A stretch of 64,000 nt of DNA, from assembly GCF_902141855.1 (NCBI RefSeq), contig NZ_CABFVH010000026.1:18394-82393 (forward strand), in the 5' to 3' direction. Shown here in pieces: positions 41,916-49,944 of this stretch. The DNA is from Methylobacterium dankookense. GTDB lineage: Bacteria > Pseudomonadota > Alphaproteobacteria > Rhizobiales > Beijerinckiaceae. Made by a program: the position numbers and the translations under genes. Every line of letters begins with the position of its first letter. Positions within the stretch are counted from its first letter, which is position 1. Below the pieces are notes generated by a model. It worked only from the letters and a program-made list of their open reading frames with translations. It was not told the DNA's origin and did no database searches.

Positions 41916-42524
41916 ATGCAGAGAGCCACCACCCTCGTCCGCAAGCCCGCCGTTCGCGCTGATGCCGTGGTCGACACCGTCGTCCTCGGCCATGCCGCCC
42001 GCGCCGCCGGCTCCGGCCATCTCCACGCGGAGGGCGGCCTCGCCTTCGACCTCGCCCTGGCCAAGGCGGCGGTGATCGAGGACGGCGACGCCCTGCGCCT
42101 GGAGGACGGACGCCTCGTCGCCGTGCGCGCCGCCGCGGAGGCGCTCCTGGAGGTGCGCGCGGAGAACCCCGCCCGCCTGATGCGCCTCGCCTGGCAGCTC
42201 GGCGGCAACCACGTGGAGGCCGAGATCGGCGCGGACGCGCTCTACGTGCCGGACACTCCCGCCAATGCCGAGCTGATCCGCGGCCAGGGCTGCGCGGCGA
42301 GCCCGGTCTCGCGCGCCTTCCGCCCCGAGCGCGCGGCGCACGACCACAGCAGCTGCGGGCACGACCACGGTCACGGGCATGATCACGATCACGATCATGC
42401 GCACGGCCATGATCATGCCCACGATCACGCGCATGGGCATGATGATCACGGCCATCGTCACGAGCACGGGCATGAGCATCATGCCGGGCACGTGCACGGC
42501 CCCGGCTGCCGCCACGACCACTGA
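41916..42524 (+). CDS. ureE: urease accessory protein UreE, His-rich tail
   Basis: A 202-residue nickel chaperone. The N-terminal ~75 residues form the peptide-binding domain and residues ~75-140 the metal-binding domain ('ARLMRLAWQLGGNHVEAEIG', with 'NH' as in the conserved 'GNRH'-like site). The last ~60 residues contain 27 His, mostly as alternating His-Asp and His-Gly pairs, plus two Cys. No urease structural gene or other ure gene is in the window, so it is separated from its usual operon. It may supply nickel to urease encoded elsewhere or act as a nickel store. dusA starts 18 bases downstream. Confidence 0.9.
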   Translation: MQRATTLVRKPAVRADAVVDTVVLGHAARAAGSGHLHAEGGLAFDLALAKAAVIEDGDALRLEDGRLVAVRAAAEALLEVRAENPARLMRLAWQLGGNHVEAEIGADALYVPDTPANAELIRGQGCAASPVSRAFRPERAAHDHSSCGHDHGHGHDHDHDHAHGHDHAHDHAHGHDDHGHRHEHGHEHHAGHVHGPGCRHDH

Positions 42525-42542
42525 AGGACCGCGCCCGCCCCG

Positions 42543-43532
42543 ATGACGCCCGAGGACGTCCGCTTCTCCGTTGCCCCCATGATGGACTGGACGGACCGGC
42601 ATTGCCGGGCCTTCCATCGCGTCCTCTCGCGCCGCGCCCGGCTCTACAGCGAGATGGTCACCACCGGCGCCGTGCTGCACGGGGACCGTGAGCGGCTGCT
42701 CGGTTTCTCGGAGACCGAGCATCCCGTGGCGGTGCAGCTCGGCGGCTCGAATCCCGGCGAGCTCGCGCAGGCCGCGATGATCGCGGAGGGGTTCGGCTAC
42801 GACGAGGTCAACCTCAATGTCGGCTGCCCGTCCGATCGGGTGCAGGAGGGCCGGTTCGGGGCCTGCCTGATGCGCGAGCCGGCGCTCGTCGCCGAATGCG
42901 TCGCGGCGATGAAGGCGGCGGTGCGCGTGCCGGTGACCGTAAAATGCCGCATCGGCGTGGACGAGCAGGATCCGGAGGCGGCCCTCGACGCGATGGCGCA
43001 GGCGGTGGTCGCCGCGGGCGTCGACGCCCTGGTGGTGCACGCGCGCAAGGCCTGGCTGCAGGGCCTGTCGCCGAAGGAGAACCGCGACGTGCCGCCGCTC
43101 GATTACGGCCGCGTCGCGCGCCTCAAGGCGGCGCATCCGGATCTGCCGATCGCCGTCAACGGCGGCATCGCCACCCTTGAGCAGGCGCAGGCACGGCTTG
43201 CCGAGGTCGACGGTGCGATGGTGGGCCGCGCGGCTTATACAGAGCCGGCCCTGCTCCTCGGCGTCGATCCGGAGCTGTTCGGCGAGGCGGCGCCGCACGC
43301 GGACGCCTTCGCGGCGGTTGAGGCCTTCGAGCCCTACATCGCCGCGATGCTGGAGCGTGGCGAGCGGCTCCACGCCGTGACCCGGCACATGCTCGGCCTG
43401 TTCAACGGGCGCCCGGGCGCGCGAGCCTTTCGGCGCCACCTCTCCACGGCCGGCATGCGGCCCGACGCCGACCTCGGCACCTTGCGCACGGCGGTCGCCT
43501 TCGTCTCGCGCGACCGGGCCGAGGCTGCGTGA
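42543..43532 (+). CDS. dusA: tRNA-dihydrouridine(20/20a) synthase
   Basis: A 329-residue flavoenzyme that reduces U20/U20a in tRNA D-loops. FMN barrel opening 'SVAPMMDWTDRHCR', catalytic Cys in 'LNVGCPSDRVQEGRFGACLM', 'VTVKCRIGVDEQD', 'VHARKAWLQGLSPKENR' (the DusA-specific loop) and 'IAVNGGIAT'. Normal length. It follows ureE closely and is followed by the four-hairpin repeat. Confidence 0.95.
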   Translation: MTPEDVRFSVAPMMDWTDRHCRAFHRVLSRRARLYSEMVTTGAVLHGDRERLLGFSETEHPVAVQLGGSNPGELAQAAMIAEGFGYDEVNLNVGCPSDRVQEGRFGACLMREPALVAECVAAMKAAVRVPVTVKCRIGVDEQDPEAALDAMAQAVVAAGVDALVVHARKAWLQGLSPKENRDVPPLDYGRVARLKAAHPDLPIAVNGGIATLEQAQARLAEVDGAMVGRAAYTEPALLLGVDPELFGEAAPHADAFAAVEAFEPYIAAMLERGERLHAVTRHMLGLFNGRPGARAFRRHLSTAGMRPDADLGTLRTAVAFVSRDRAEAA

Positions 43533-43533
43533 A

Positions 43534-43648
43534 GATCCCGGGATTCCCAAGGGACAAGTCCCTTGGGCGGGGTGTCGGGTCGGAGACCCGGCCTGTACCA
43601 GGGCGCTGCCCTGGATCCGCGAAAGGGACGATCCCTTTCGAGATCCGG
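43534..43648 (+). repeat. four-hairpin dispersed repeat, copy 2
   Basis: It starts right after the dusA stop. The four stems are AAGGGAC/GTCCCTT, TCGGGTC/GACCCGG, CCAGGGC/GCCCTGG and CGAAAGGGA/TCCCTTTCG. Compared with copy 1 (24051-24163), the second stem has a G-C to T-A exchange on both sides. Confidence 0.85.
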
Positions 43649-43663
43649 ATTCGGAGACTCGCT

Positions 43664-44149
43664 GTGATCCGCGCCCTGACGATGGCGGCTCTCCTCGCCG
43701 CGACCGGAGCCGCCGCCGCGCCGGCCGATCCGTTCCGGCCCTCGCCCGCCGAGGCGGTGCGGCTGGTGCGCGAGCACCGCACGAACGGCTACGTCACCGT
43801 CGCACGGACGCTCGCCCAGGCCGGGCGCGAGCGGCGCGACAGCTTCCGGGTCTCCGGTCTCTATCCCGAGCAGCGGCCGGGCGAGAGCTTCACCCGCGTC
43901 CGCCTCTGCTACTGGCTGCGCGCGCCGGGCACGCGGGCCCAGCCCCTCTGCGACATCACCTTCATCGTCTCGACCAATCCCGCCCATGTGGAGCCGGCCG
44001 AGCGTTTCGAAGGGCTCGGCCGCGACCTGCAGGACGGGCCGCAGGCCTTCCTGCGCGGGCTCGACCGCGAGCTGGCCCTGCAGCGCGATCCGGCCGAGCG
44101 CGTACGGCGGACCGTGCTCGACCCGTTCGAGCTTTACGACTGGCGCTGA
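43664..44149 (+). CDS. exported hypothetical protein
   Basis: A 161-residue protein with a signal peptide ('MIRALTMAALLAATGAAAA', GTG start read as Met). The mature part has two Cys ('RVRLCYWLRAPG', 'QPLCDITFIV') that may pair, and a charged helical end. No family recognised. GTG 43664 has CGGAG seven bases ahead; ATG 43682 would cut the signal peptide short. The frame extends back into the repeat but that part is not coding-like. Confidence 0.65.
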   Translation: MIRALTMAALLAATGAAAAPADPFRPSPAEAVRLVREHRTNGYVTVARTLAQAGRERRDSFRVSGLYPEQRPGESFTRVRLCYWLRAPGTRAQPLCDITFIVSTNPAHVEPAERFEGLGRDLQDGPQAFLRGLDRELALQRDPAERVRRTVLDPFELYDWR

Positions 44150-44284
44150 GGCCGGGCCCACGGACCTGTTCGCAATCGGACGGCTGGGACGCGCAGACAA
44201 CAGATTGGGACGCGCTGCGAACGCGTGTGGCGGCGGAACCTGTATCCTGAAAGCTGTTTGCTGGCTGTGAGATGCGGGTTCGGG

Positions 44285-44551
44285 ATGACAGGGGTGGGAA
44301 ACCGTGGCCGGCTGGTCCGGCAGGGTCGGATGCCGGGGCGTCCGGCCTGGCTTCGGCGCCGCGCGCCGCGCGTCGCGCGGGCCATCGAGGCGGCCCGCCG
44401 CCGCCGTGCGGACGGCCCGCAGGAGGCGGATCGGCTTCCCAGGACGGGCGCCAACGACAACGCAATCCCCGCGCCCCACGCCGAAGCCGGTGCCGCGGAC
44501 GAGCGCGCGCCTGGGCAGGGCCCTGAGGCCGGGCGACCGGGCAGGGCTTAA
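44285..44551 (+). CDS. doubtful small ORF in the gap before the quinoprotein genes
   Basis: An 88-residue Arg/Ala-rich frame with 'GANDNAIPAP', a pattern seen near the end of several short alphaproteobacterial proteins. There is no good Shine-Dalgarno and no family. The rest of 44150-44568 holds nothing else that I can support, apart from two direct copies of 'GGGACGCG' near 44187 and 44209. Confidence 0.2.
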   Translation: MTGVGNRGRLVRQGRMPGRPAWLRRRAPRVARAIEAARRRRADGPQEADRLPRTGANDNAIPAPHAEAGAADERAPGQGPEAGRPGRA

Positions 44552-44568
44552 AGCGGTACCGATCCCGT

Positions 44569-45153
44569 TCAGCGCTCCGGCTCGATGGGCGCGAGCGCGG
44601 CCCAGGCCGGGTCGGGCTTCACCACGGCGGTGTCGTGGTCGTCCTGCCAGCCCTCGACGCCTTCCGGGAACCAGTGGACGTTGCTGTAGCCACGCAACGC
44701 GAGGCGGCGGCCGGCATTCCAGCTGCCCCAGCATTCCGGCCGGCAGAAGGTCACGATGGCCTTGCTCGTGTCGCCGCCCGTCAGCTCCTCGACGCGGCGG
44801 AAGAACAGGGCCTCGCGCTCGGGCGCCAGGGGGGCGACGCCCGCGCCCGGCATCCAGACGGCGCCGGGGATTGAGCGATGGGTCGGCAGCCAGGGCCGGT
44901 CGGCCGGAAAGTTCGCCGGCTTGCGGTCGGCCACCACCACGTCGAGGAGCACGGGCTTGTCCGGCATCATCGCCGCGAGCCGCTTCCCGTCGATCACCGT
45001 CGCGCCTTCGAGCGTCGCCGGCGTGTAGCCCCGCTGCGGTCCGGTCCAGAGCCCATCGGGCTCCGGCACGTTGACGGGGGAATCGGCGGGCGTGGCCGCC
45101 GCCAGCGCGACCAGCGCCAGGGCGCCGGCCGCCATTCTCGCCAAAACGCGCAT
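44569..45153 (-). CDS. PQQ-dependent catabolism-associated CxxxCW protein
   Basis: A 194-residue exported protein with signal peptide ('RMAAGALALVALAAATPA'). It has a rhodanese-like fold: 'VIDGKRLAAMMPDKPVLLDVV', 'SIPGAVWMPGAG' and the active-site loop 'VTFCRPECWGSWNA'. The CxxxCW motif defines a family found only in genomes with PQQ-dependent alcohol dehydrogenases (TIGR03865). It probably handles sulfur or electrons in the periplasm. Six bases after the SoxYZ-like gene on the same strand. Confidence 0.88.
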   Translation of the reverse strand: MRVLARMAAGALALVALAAATPADSPVNVPEPDGLWTGPQRGYTPATLEGATVIDGKRLAAMMPDKPVLLDVVVADRKPANFPADRPWLPTHRSIPGAVWMPGAGVAPLAPEREALFFRRVEELTGGDTSKAIVTFCRPECWGSWNAGRRLALRGYSNVHWFPEGVEGWQDDHDTAVVKPDPAWAALAPIEPER

Positions 45154-45158
45154 GCGGC

Positions 45159-45974
45159 TCAGTTGCTCGCCGTCGGCGCGGTGAAGCTGTGCTCCCAGCG
45201 CCCGCCCTGGTTGTCGGTGGCGGTGACCTTGATCGGCCCCTTGCCCTCGGGGAGGAAGGCGAAGTTGATCACCGGGTTCGAGGCGATGGAGATGTCGCCG
45301 TCCATCACGAAGACGTTCTTCGTCCCGTAATCGACCGTGAGCTTGTTGATGTAGCGCGCGGGCGTGTAGTCGCGCGTCAGCTGGTTCATCTGCATGCCGG
45401 AGAAGTTCGGGTGGCGGATCATCAGCGTCGCCTCGACCGGCTTGCCGGGCTGGGCCTCGCCCGCGAACTTCATCCGCATGTCGCCCATGCCCTTCATCGC
45501 CTCCTCGTCGCTCATCCCCATGGGCGCCGAGCAGCCGCCAGAGGCCTTCACGAACTTGGTCGCCTCGAACAGGCCGCCATCCTTGGTCTCGGCCACGGCG
45601 TGGACGTTGGTGTAGTTGTTCACGCGCACGCGCAGCTTCAGCTCACCCGGATCGGCCGCGGGGCCGAAGCTGAAATGGGCGGCGTAGGGCGACGGGTTGT
45701 CGTCGATGACGAGGTGGACCGCCTTGATCTTGTCCTTCTCGGGCATGGTCAGGGTGATGGGCACGAGCGCCGCGTCCTCCGCGCGCTTCGGGGCTTCGAC
45801 CTTCACCAGCGTCTCGGTCGGCTGGATCGCGCGGTCCTTGAAGATCGAGGTCGCGATCTCCTTCCAGCGGGCGTCGCGCTCGGAATCCGAGTCGGAGGCG
45901 CCCGCGGCTTGCGCCGCGCCGCCGACGAGCGAGGCGGCGAGGGAGAGCCCGAGAGCGAGAGCGGCGTATGTCAT
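45159..45974 (-). CDS. quinoprotein dehydrogenase-associated SoxYZ-like carrier
   Basis: A 271-residue exported protein. Signal peptide ('ALALGLSLAASLVGGAAQA'), then a SoxY-like domain ending in 'KASGGCSAP' near 150, where SoxY carries the thiol that binds its cargo, then a SoxZ-like immunoglobulin domain ('GKPVEATLMIRHPNFSGMQMNQLT', 'ISIASNPVINFAFLP'). In sulfur oxidisers SoxYZ carries sulfur intermediates; this fused relative (TIGR04557) accompanies PQQ dehydrogenases and its cargo is unknown. Middle gene of a three-gene unit. Confidence 0.9.
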   Translation of the reverse strand: MTYAALALGLSLAASLVGGAAQAAGASDSDSERDARWKEIATSIFKDRAIQPTETLVKVEAPKRAEDAALVPITLTMPEKDKIKAVHLVIDDNPSPYAAHFSFGPAADPGELKLRVRVNNYTNVHAVAETKDGGLFEATKFVKASGGCSAPMGMSDEEAMKGMGDMRMKFAGEAQPGKPVEATLMIRHPNFSGMQMNQLTRDYTPARYINKLTVDYGTKNVFVMDGDISIASNPVINFAFLPEGKGPIKVTATDNQGGRWEHSFTAPTASN

Positions 45975-46013
45975 GGCTTCCTCCTGCTGTGGATTATGTA
46001 GGTTGCGGGTCGG

Positions 46014-46940
46014 CTATTCCCACTCGAGTTCCTTGTAGGCGACGGTAACGTTGCGGGCGTTGTAGTCGTCGAACAGATCCCACTTGCCGCGCTCGGATTG
46101 CGCCACCGTTCGCACCGCCTTCTCGATCGAGACGTCCGCGGCGATCGCCTTGCGGGTCTCGTCGCGCAGCGTGCCGAGATAGCGGTCGATCTCGGCGAGC
46201 GCCGGGGCGAGCGCGACGCGCACCGGCCCATGCCCGGGCACGGCCTGCGTCGCGCCCGTGCCCTTCAGGCGCTCGATCTCCTTGAGCCAACCGTTCAGGC
46301 TGCCGTCGAGGGAGGGGATGCGGCCGACCGAGAGCAGGTCGCCGGTGAACAGCAGCCCGCTCGCCGAATCGATCATCGAGAGGTCACAGGGCGTGTGCGC
46401 CGTGGCATGCGCGGTGAAGCGGAGCCTGCGGTCGCCGAGGTCGATCTCGGCTCCATCCTTCACGCCTTGCGTCGGGTAGACCACGGTGCCGGTCTTCTCG
46501 GGCCCCAGCACGTCCTCCAGGCGCTTGCGGTAATATTCGCCCCGCGCCTCCAGCGCCTCGCGTAAGGCATGGTGGCCGATATAGTTCGGCTTGTCCGCGC
46601 TGAACGCCGCGGCGCCGAAGCAATGGTCCGGGTGGACGTGGCTCATCACCACGTGGCGGACCGGCTTGTCGGTGCGCTTGCGGATCTCCGCGCGCAGCCA
46701 TTGCCCGTCGGCGAGGCTACCGCCCGATTCCGTGACGAGCACGCCGTCGCGGCCGATGATGAAGCCGATATTGGCGATGGCGTCGTTGTTCTCGGCGGTA
46801 GCCTCGGCATTCGGCCCGCGCCTCTGGAAGATGCCGGGGCCGACCTCCTCCATCGCGAAGGATTCGGCGCGCAGCGTGCGCGGCAGGCAGCACAAGCAGA
46901 ATCCGCCGAATCCCGCGAAGACGGCTTGCCGGCGCGTCAT
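46014..46940 (-). CDS. quinoprotein relay system zinc metallohydrolase
   Basis: A 308-residue metallo-beta-lactamase-fold enzyme of the SoxH-related, PQQ-linked group (TIGR04559-like). Twin-arginine-like start 'MTRRQAVFAGFGGFCLCCLP'; metal site 'SHVHPDHCFGAAAF' (HxHxDH), a further His in 'ATAHTPCDLSMID', Asp in 'LLFTGDLLSVGRIP' and His in 'VPGHGPV'. Exported, acting with the SoxYZ-like carrier on a periplasmic thioester or thiol. I start at 46940 because it gives the twin-arginine signal; 46988 is in frame too. First gene of the unit, divergent from the TetR regulator. Confidence 0.88.
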   Translation of the reverse strand: MTRRQAVFAGFGGFCLCCLPRTLRAESFAMEEVGPGIFQRRGPNAEATAENNDAIANIGFIIGRDGVLVTESGGSLADGQWLRAEIRKRTDKPVRHVVMSHVHPDHCFGAAAFSADKPNYIGHHALREALEARGEYYRKRLEDVLGPEKTGTVVYPTQGVKDGAEIDLGDRRLRFTAHATAHTPCDLSMIDSASGLLFTGDLLSVGRIPSLDGSLNGWLKEIERLKGTGATQAVPGHGPVRVALAPALAEIDRYLGTLRDETRKAIAADVSIEKAVRTVAQSERGKWDLFDDYNARNVTVAYKELEWE

Positions 46941-47010
46941 GGAGCTGCAGGCTCCATCATTGCGCGATGCGGCGTCGGGCGCCCGCATGCGTCACCTCCC
47001 GTTCGTTGCC

Positions 47011-47043
47011 AACCATTTAGTAGGTAGATTTTTCGGGCGTCAA
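47011..47043 (-). promoter_or_regulatory. probable promoter and operator of the quinoprotein relay genes
   Basis: On the minus strand TTGACG (47043-47038) stands 17 bases from CTAAAT, a reasonable -35/-10 pair. The -10 lies within ACCTACTAAATGGT, an imperfect dyad (ACC...GGT) that could be bound by the divergent TetR regulator. Confidence 0.45.
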
Positions 47044-47114
47044 GTGCGATAGGGAGATTCAGGTCGCGGCAGGCGGACACGACCGCGCGACCGATCGCGG
47101 GGCGATGGAGAGCG

Positions 47115-47699
47115 ATGCGGGATACCCGGGCCGAATTGCTGATGCAGGCCGAGACGCTTGTGCGGGCCTCCGGCTATGCCGGCTTCAGCTATGCCGATCT
47201 CGCGGCGGCGGTCGGCATCCGCAAGGCGAGCATCCACCACCACTTCCCGACCAAGACCGACCTCGCGCTCGCGCTGGTCGCGGCCTATGCCGAGCGCTAC
47301 GACGCGGCGCTCGCCGCGATCGAGGCCGGGCATCCGGAGGCGCCCGCCCGCATCGAGGCCTATGGCCGGCTCTATCTCGGCGGGGTGGAGCAGGGGCTCG
47401 GCTGCCTCTGCGCGGTGCTCGCCATCGAGGGTGAGGCGCTCCCCGAGCAGCTGCGCGCCGACATCGCCCGCTTCTTCGAGCGCCACATCGCCTGGCTCGA
47501 AGGGGTGCTGCGCGAAGGCTTGGTGCGCGGGGCGCTGCGGCCCGGCATCGACCCGAAGGCGCAGGCCCGGCTCGTCGTCGCGACGCTGGAGGGGGCGCTG
47601 CTGATGGAGCGGCTGCTCGGCGGGCCGGAGGCCTTCGCGGGGACGCTCGGCGCCCTCGTCGCGAGCCTCGTCCCCGCTCAGGCCTCGGCGGCGACGTAG
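47115..47699 (+). CDS. TetR family regulator
   Basis: A 194-residue repressor. The HTH is near residues 25-45 ('FSYADLAAAVGIRKASIHHHFPTKTDLALALV'). The ligand domain has two Cys in 'GLGCLCAVLAIEGEALP', the motif of a subfamily that includes NemR-like sensors of electrophiles such as aldehydes and quinones. It likely controls itself and the divergent quinoprotein relay genes. A sensor for formaldehyde or a similar electrophile would fit but is inference. Its 3' end overlaps queC by 22 bases. Confidence 0.88.
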   Translation: MRDTRAELLMQAETLVRASGYAGFSYADLAAAVGIRKASIHHHFPTKTDLALALVAAYAERYDAALAAIEAGHPEAPARIEAYGRLYLGGVEQGLGCLCAVLAIEGEALPEQLRADIARFFERHIAWLEGVLREGLVRGALRPGIDPKAQARLVVATLEGALLMERLLGGPEAFAGTLGALVASLVPAQASAAT

Positions 47700-48397
47700 C
47701 GCGCGTAGCCCTGCTCGCGCAGGCGGCAGGCGGGGCAGGTGCCGCAGCCATAGCCCCAGTCGTGGCGTGTGCCGCGCTCGCCGACATAGCAGGTGTGGCT
47801 CTCCTCCACGACGAGATCCACGAGCCCCGGGCCGCCGAGATCCTCGGCGAGCTTCCAGGTCTGCGCCTTGTCGAGCCACATCAGTGGCGTGTGCAGCACG
47901 AAGCGGCGGTCCATGCCGAGGTTCAGGGCCACCTGCATCGCCTTGATCGTGTCGTCGCGGCAATCGGGATAGCCGGAGAAGTCGGTCTCGCACATGCCGC
48001 CGACGATGTGGCGCAGGCCCCGCCGGTAGGCGAGCGCCGCCGCGAAGGTGAGGAAGACGAGGTTGCGGCCCGGCACGAAGGTGTTGGGCAGCCCCGAGGC
48101 CGCATAGCCGATCTCCGCCTCGCGGGTCAGCGCCGTGTCGGAGACCTGGCCGAGCGCGTCGAGGGCGAGCGTGTGGTCGGGCCCGAGGCGACGCCCCCAG
48201 GCGGGCACGAGCTTCGCGAGGCCCGCGCGCAGGCGTCCGCGCGCCTCCAGCTCGATGCGGTGGCGCTGGCCGTAATCGAAGCCCAGCGTCTCGACGCGGG
48301 CATAGCGGTCGAGCGCCCAGGCGAGGCAGGTGGCCGAATCCTGCCCGCCCGAGAACAGGACCAGCGCGCAATCCTCGCCGACCTCACTCACCCGCAT
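47678..48397 (-). CDS. queC: 7-cyano-7-deazaguanine synthase
   Basis: A 239-residue ATP-dependent enzyme that makes preQ0 for tRNA queuosine. PP-loop 'VLFSGGQDSATCLAWAL' at the N terminus, 'GFDYGQRH', 'FVPGRNLVFLTFAAALAY', and the zinc cluster 'GYGCGTCPACRLR' near the C terminus together with the Cys in 'SHTCYVG'. Overlaps queD by 14 bases, so the two form an operon. queE, the step between, is not in the window. Confidence 0.96.
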   Translation of the reverse strand: MRVSEVGEDCALVLFSGGQDSATCLAWALDRYARVETLGFDYGQRHRIELEARGRLRAGLAKLVPAWGRRLGPDHTLALDALGQVSDTALTREAEIGYAASGLPNTFVPGRNLVFLTFAAALAYRRGLRHIVGGMCETDFSGYPDCRDDTIKAMQVALNLGMDRRFVLHTPLMWLDKAQTWKLAEDLGGPGLVDLVVEESHTCYVGERGTRHDWGYGCGTCPACRLREQGYARYVAAEA

Positions 48398-48740
48398 ACT
48401 CCGCCCAGGACATCGGGGTCTCGTAGACCCGCACCAACGCGAGGCCGGGCAGCCCCGCCTTGGCCCGATGCCAGATCCAGGCCGCGATGTTCTCGGCGGT
48501 CGGATTCTCCAGCCCCTCGATGTCGTTGAGGGTGTGGTGGTCGAGGCGCTCCAGCAGCGGTCGGAAGATGTCCTCGACGTCGTAGAAGTCGATGACCCAG
48601 CCGCTATGCGGGTCGATGGCGCCCGCCACGGTCAGCTCGACCCGGTAGGAATGCCCGTGCATGCGGTGGCAGCGATGCGTCTCGGGCACGTTCGGCAGCC
48701 GGTGGGCCGCCTCGAAGGTGAAGGCCTGGGTGATCTTCAT
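48384..48740 (-). CDS. queD: 6-carboxytetrahydropterin synthase
   Basis: A 118-residue QueD/PTPS-fold enzyme that converts dihydroneopterin triphosphate to 6-carboxytetrahydropterin. Zinc His are in 'AAHRLPNV' and 'RMHGHSYRVEL'; the catalytic Cys lies in 'THRCHRMHGH'; 'LDHHTLND' and 'ENPTAENIAAWIW' complete the site. Length is typical. ATG 48740 is fixed by the conserved 'MKITQAFTFEAAHR'. Same strand as queC. Confidence 0.96.
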   Translation of the reverse strand: MKITQAFTFEAAHRLPNVPETHRCHRMHGHSYRVELTVAGAIDPHSGWVIDFYDVEDIFRPLLERLDHHTLNDIEGLENPTAENIAAWIWHRAKAGLPGLALVRVYETPMSWAEYAGE

Positions 48741-48835
48741 GGCTTTGTTCTTGAGGTCAGCGATGTCGGCGATGCCCGGCATCCGGATTCGGGCGAGCCA
48801 TAGCGCGTCCAAGCCCTTCGGGGCAAAGGCCGATC

Positions 48836-49852
48836 TCAGGCCTCCTTCCCCGAGACGCCGGCCTGCGCGAAGGTCGCCATGTCGCGGTGGCAGGCCAGCG
48901 CGCCCTTGAGGAGGCCGATCGCCATCGCCGCGCCCGAGCCCTCGCCGAGGCGCATGTTCAGCGCCAGGAGCGGCCGGAGGCCGAGCCGTTCCAGCACCTC
49001 GGCATGCGCGCCCTCGGCCGAGACGTGGCCGGCGAGGCAGTGCTCCAGGGCGCGCGGGTCGAGGGCGTGCAGGATCGCCGCGGCGGCGGTCGAGACGTAG
49101 CCGTCGAGCACCACCGGAACGCGCTGCAGGCGGGCGGCGAGGATGGCGCCGGCCATCGCCGCGACCTCGCGCCCGCCGAGGCGGCGCAGCACCTCCAGCG
49201 GGTCGCCGAGATGACCGGCATGGTGGGCGAGTGCCGCCTCCACCGCCGTGACCTTGCGCGTGCGGCCCGCGTCGTCGACGCCGGTGCCGCGCCCGACCCA
49301 GTGGGCCGGGTCGCCCCCGAACAGGGCGGCGTAGAGGGCGGCGGCGACCGTGGTGTTGCCGATGCCCATCTCGCCGATGCCGAGGCAATCGGTGCCGGCG
49401 GCGATCGATTCCATGCCGAAGGCCATGGTGGCGACGGTGCCGCGCTCGTCGAGCGCCGGCCCCTCGCAGATGTCGCCGGTCGGCATGTCCACGGCGAGGT
49501 CGAACACCTTGAAGCCGAGGCCGTAGGCCGCGCAGATCTGGTTGATCGCCGCGCCCCCGGCGGCGAAGTTGTCGAGCATCTGCCGGTTGACCGCGTCGGG
49601 GAAGGCCGAGACGCCACGCTTCGTCACGCCGTGGCTGCCGGCGAAGACGCAGACCAGCGGCCGGTCGAGGGTGGGCTTGTCCTTGCCCTGCCAGGCGCCG
49701 AGCCAGGCGACGAGCTCCTCCATCCGCCCGAGCGCGCCCGCGGGCTTGGTGAGGGTGGCCTCGCGCTCCGCGATCGCCCGCAGGGCGGCCTCGTCGGCCT
49801 CCGGCATGGCCTCGACCAGGCGGCGGATATCGGCGAAGGGGCTCTCGGTCAT
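48836..49852 (-). CDS. cobT: nicotinate-nucleotide-dimethylbenzimidazole phosphoribosyltransferase
   Basis: A 338-residue enzyme that makes alpha-ribazole phosphate for the lower ligand of cobalamin. Family motifs: 'ATLTKPAGALGRMEELV', 'VFAGSHGVTKRGVSAFP', 'NFAAGGAAINQIC', 'EMGIGNTTVAAAL', 'GRGTGVDD', and the catalytic Glu region 'MRLGEGSGAAMAIGLLKGAL' near the end. Cobalamin made here would supply MetH in this window and B12-dependent C1 and C2 pathways. Divergent from cobS with only 92 bases between, so the two share a promoter region; no cobalamin riboswitch was seen there. Confidence 0.96.
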   Translation of the reverse strand: MTESPFADIRRLVEAMPEADEAALRAIAEREATLTKPAGALGRMEELVAWLGAWQGKDKPTLDRPLVCVFAGSHGVTKRGVSAFPDAVNRQMLDNFAAGGAAINQICAAYGLGFKVFDLAVDMPTGDICEGPALDERGTVATMAFGMESIAAGTDCLGIGEMGIGNTTVAAALYAALFGGDPAHWVGRGTGVDDAGRTRKVTAVEAALAHHAGHLGDPLEVLRRLGGREVAAMAGAILAARLQRVPVVLDGYVSTAAAAILHALDPRALEHCLAGHVSAEGAHAEVLERLGLRPLLALNMRLGEGSGAAMAIGLLKGALACHRDMATFAQAGVSGKEA

Positions 49853-49944
49853 GGTGCAATCCTGTGGGCGGCCCGCGCGCGGCTTGAAGCCGCGTCCCGC
49901 CAGCACGCTATAGTGAAGCGGGTTCAGGGGGTGAAGGCAGGGCG

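Noticed and set aside
49853..49944. Cobalamin riboswitch between cobT and cobS
   Set aside because: The gap is only 92 bases, too short for the full element, and no B12-box was seen.
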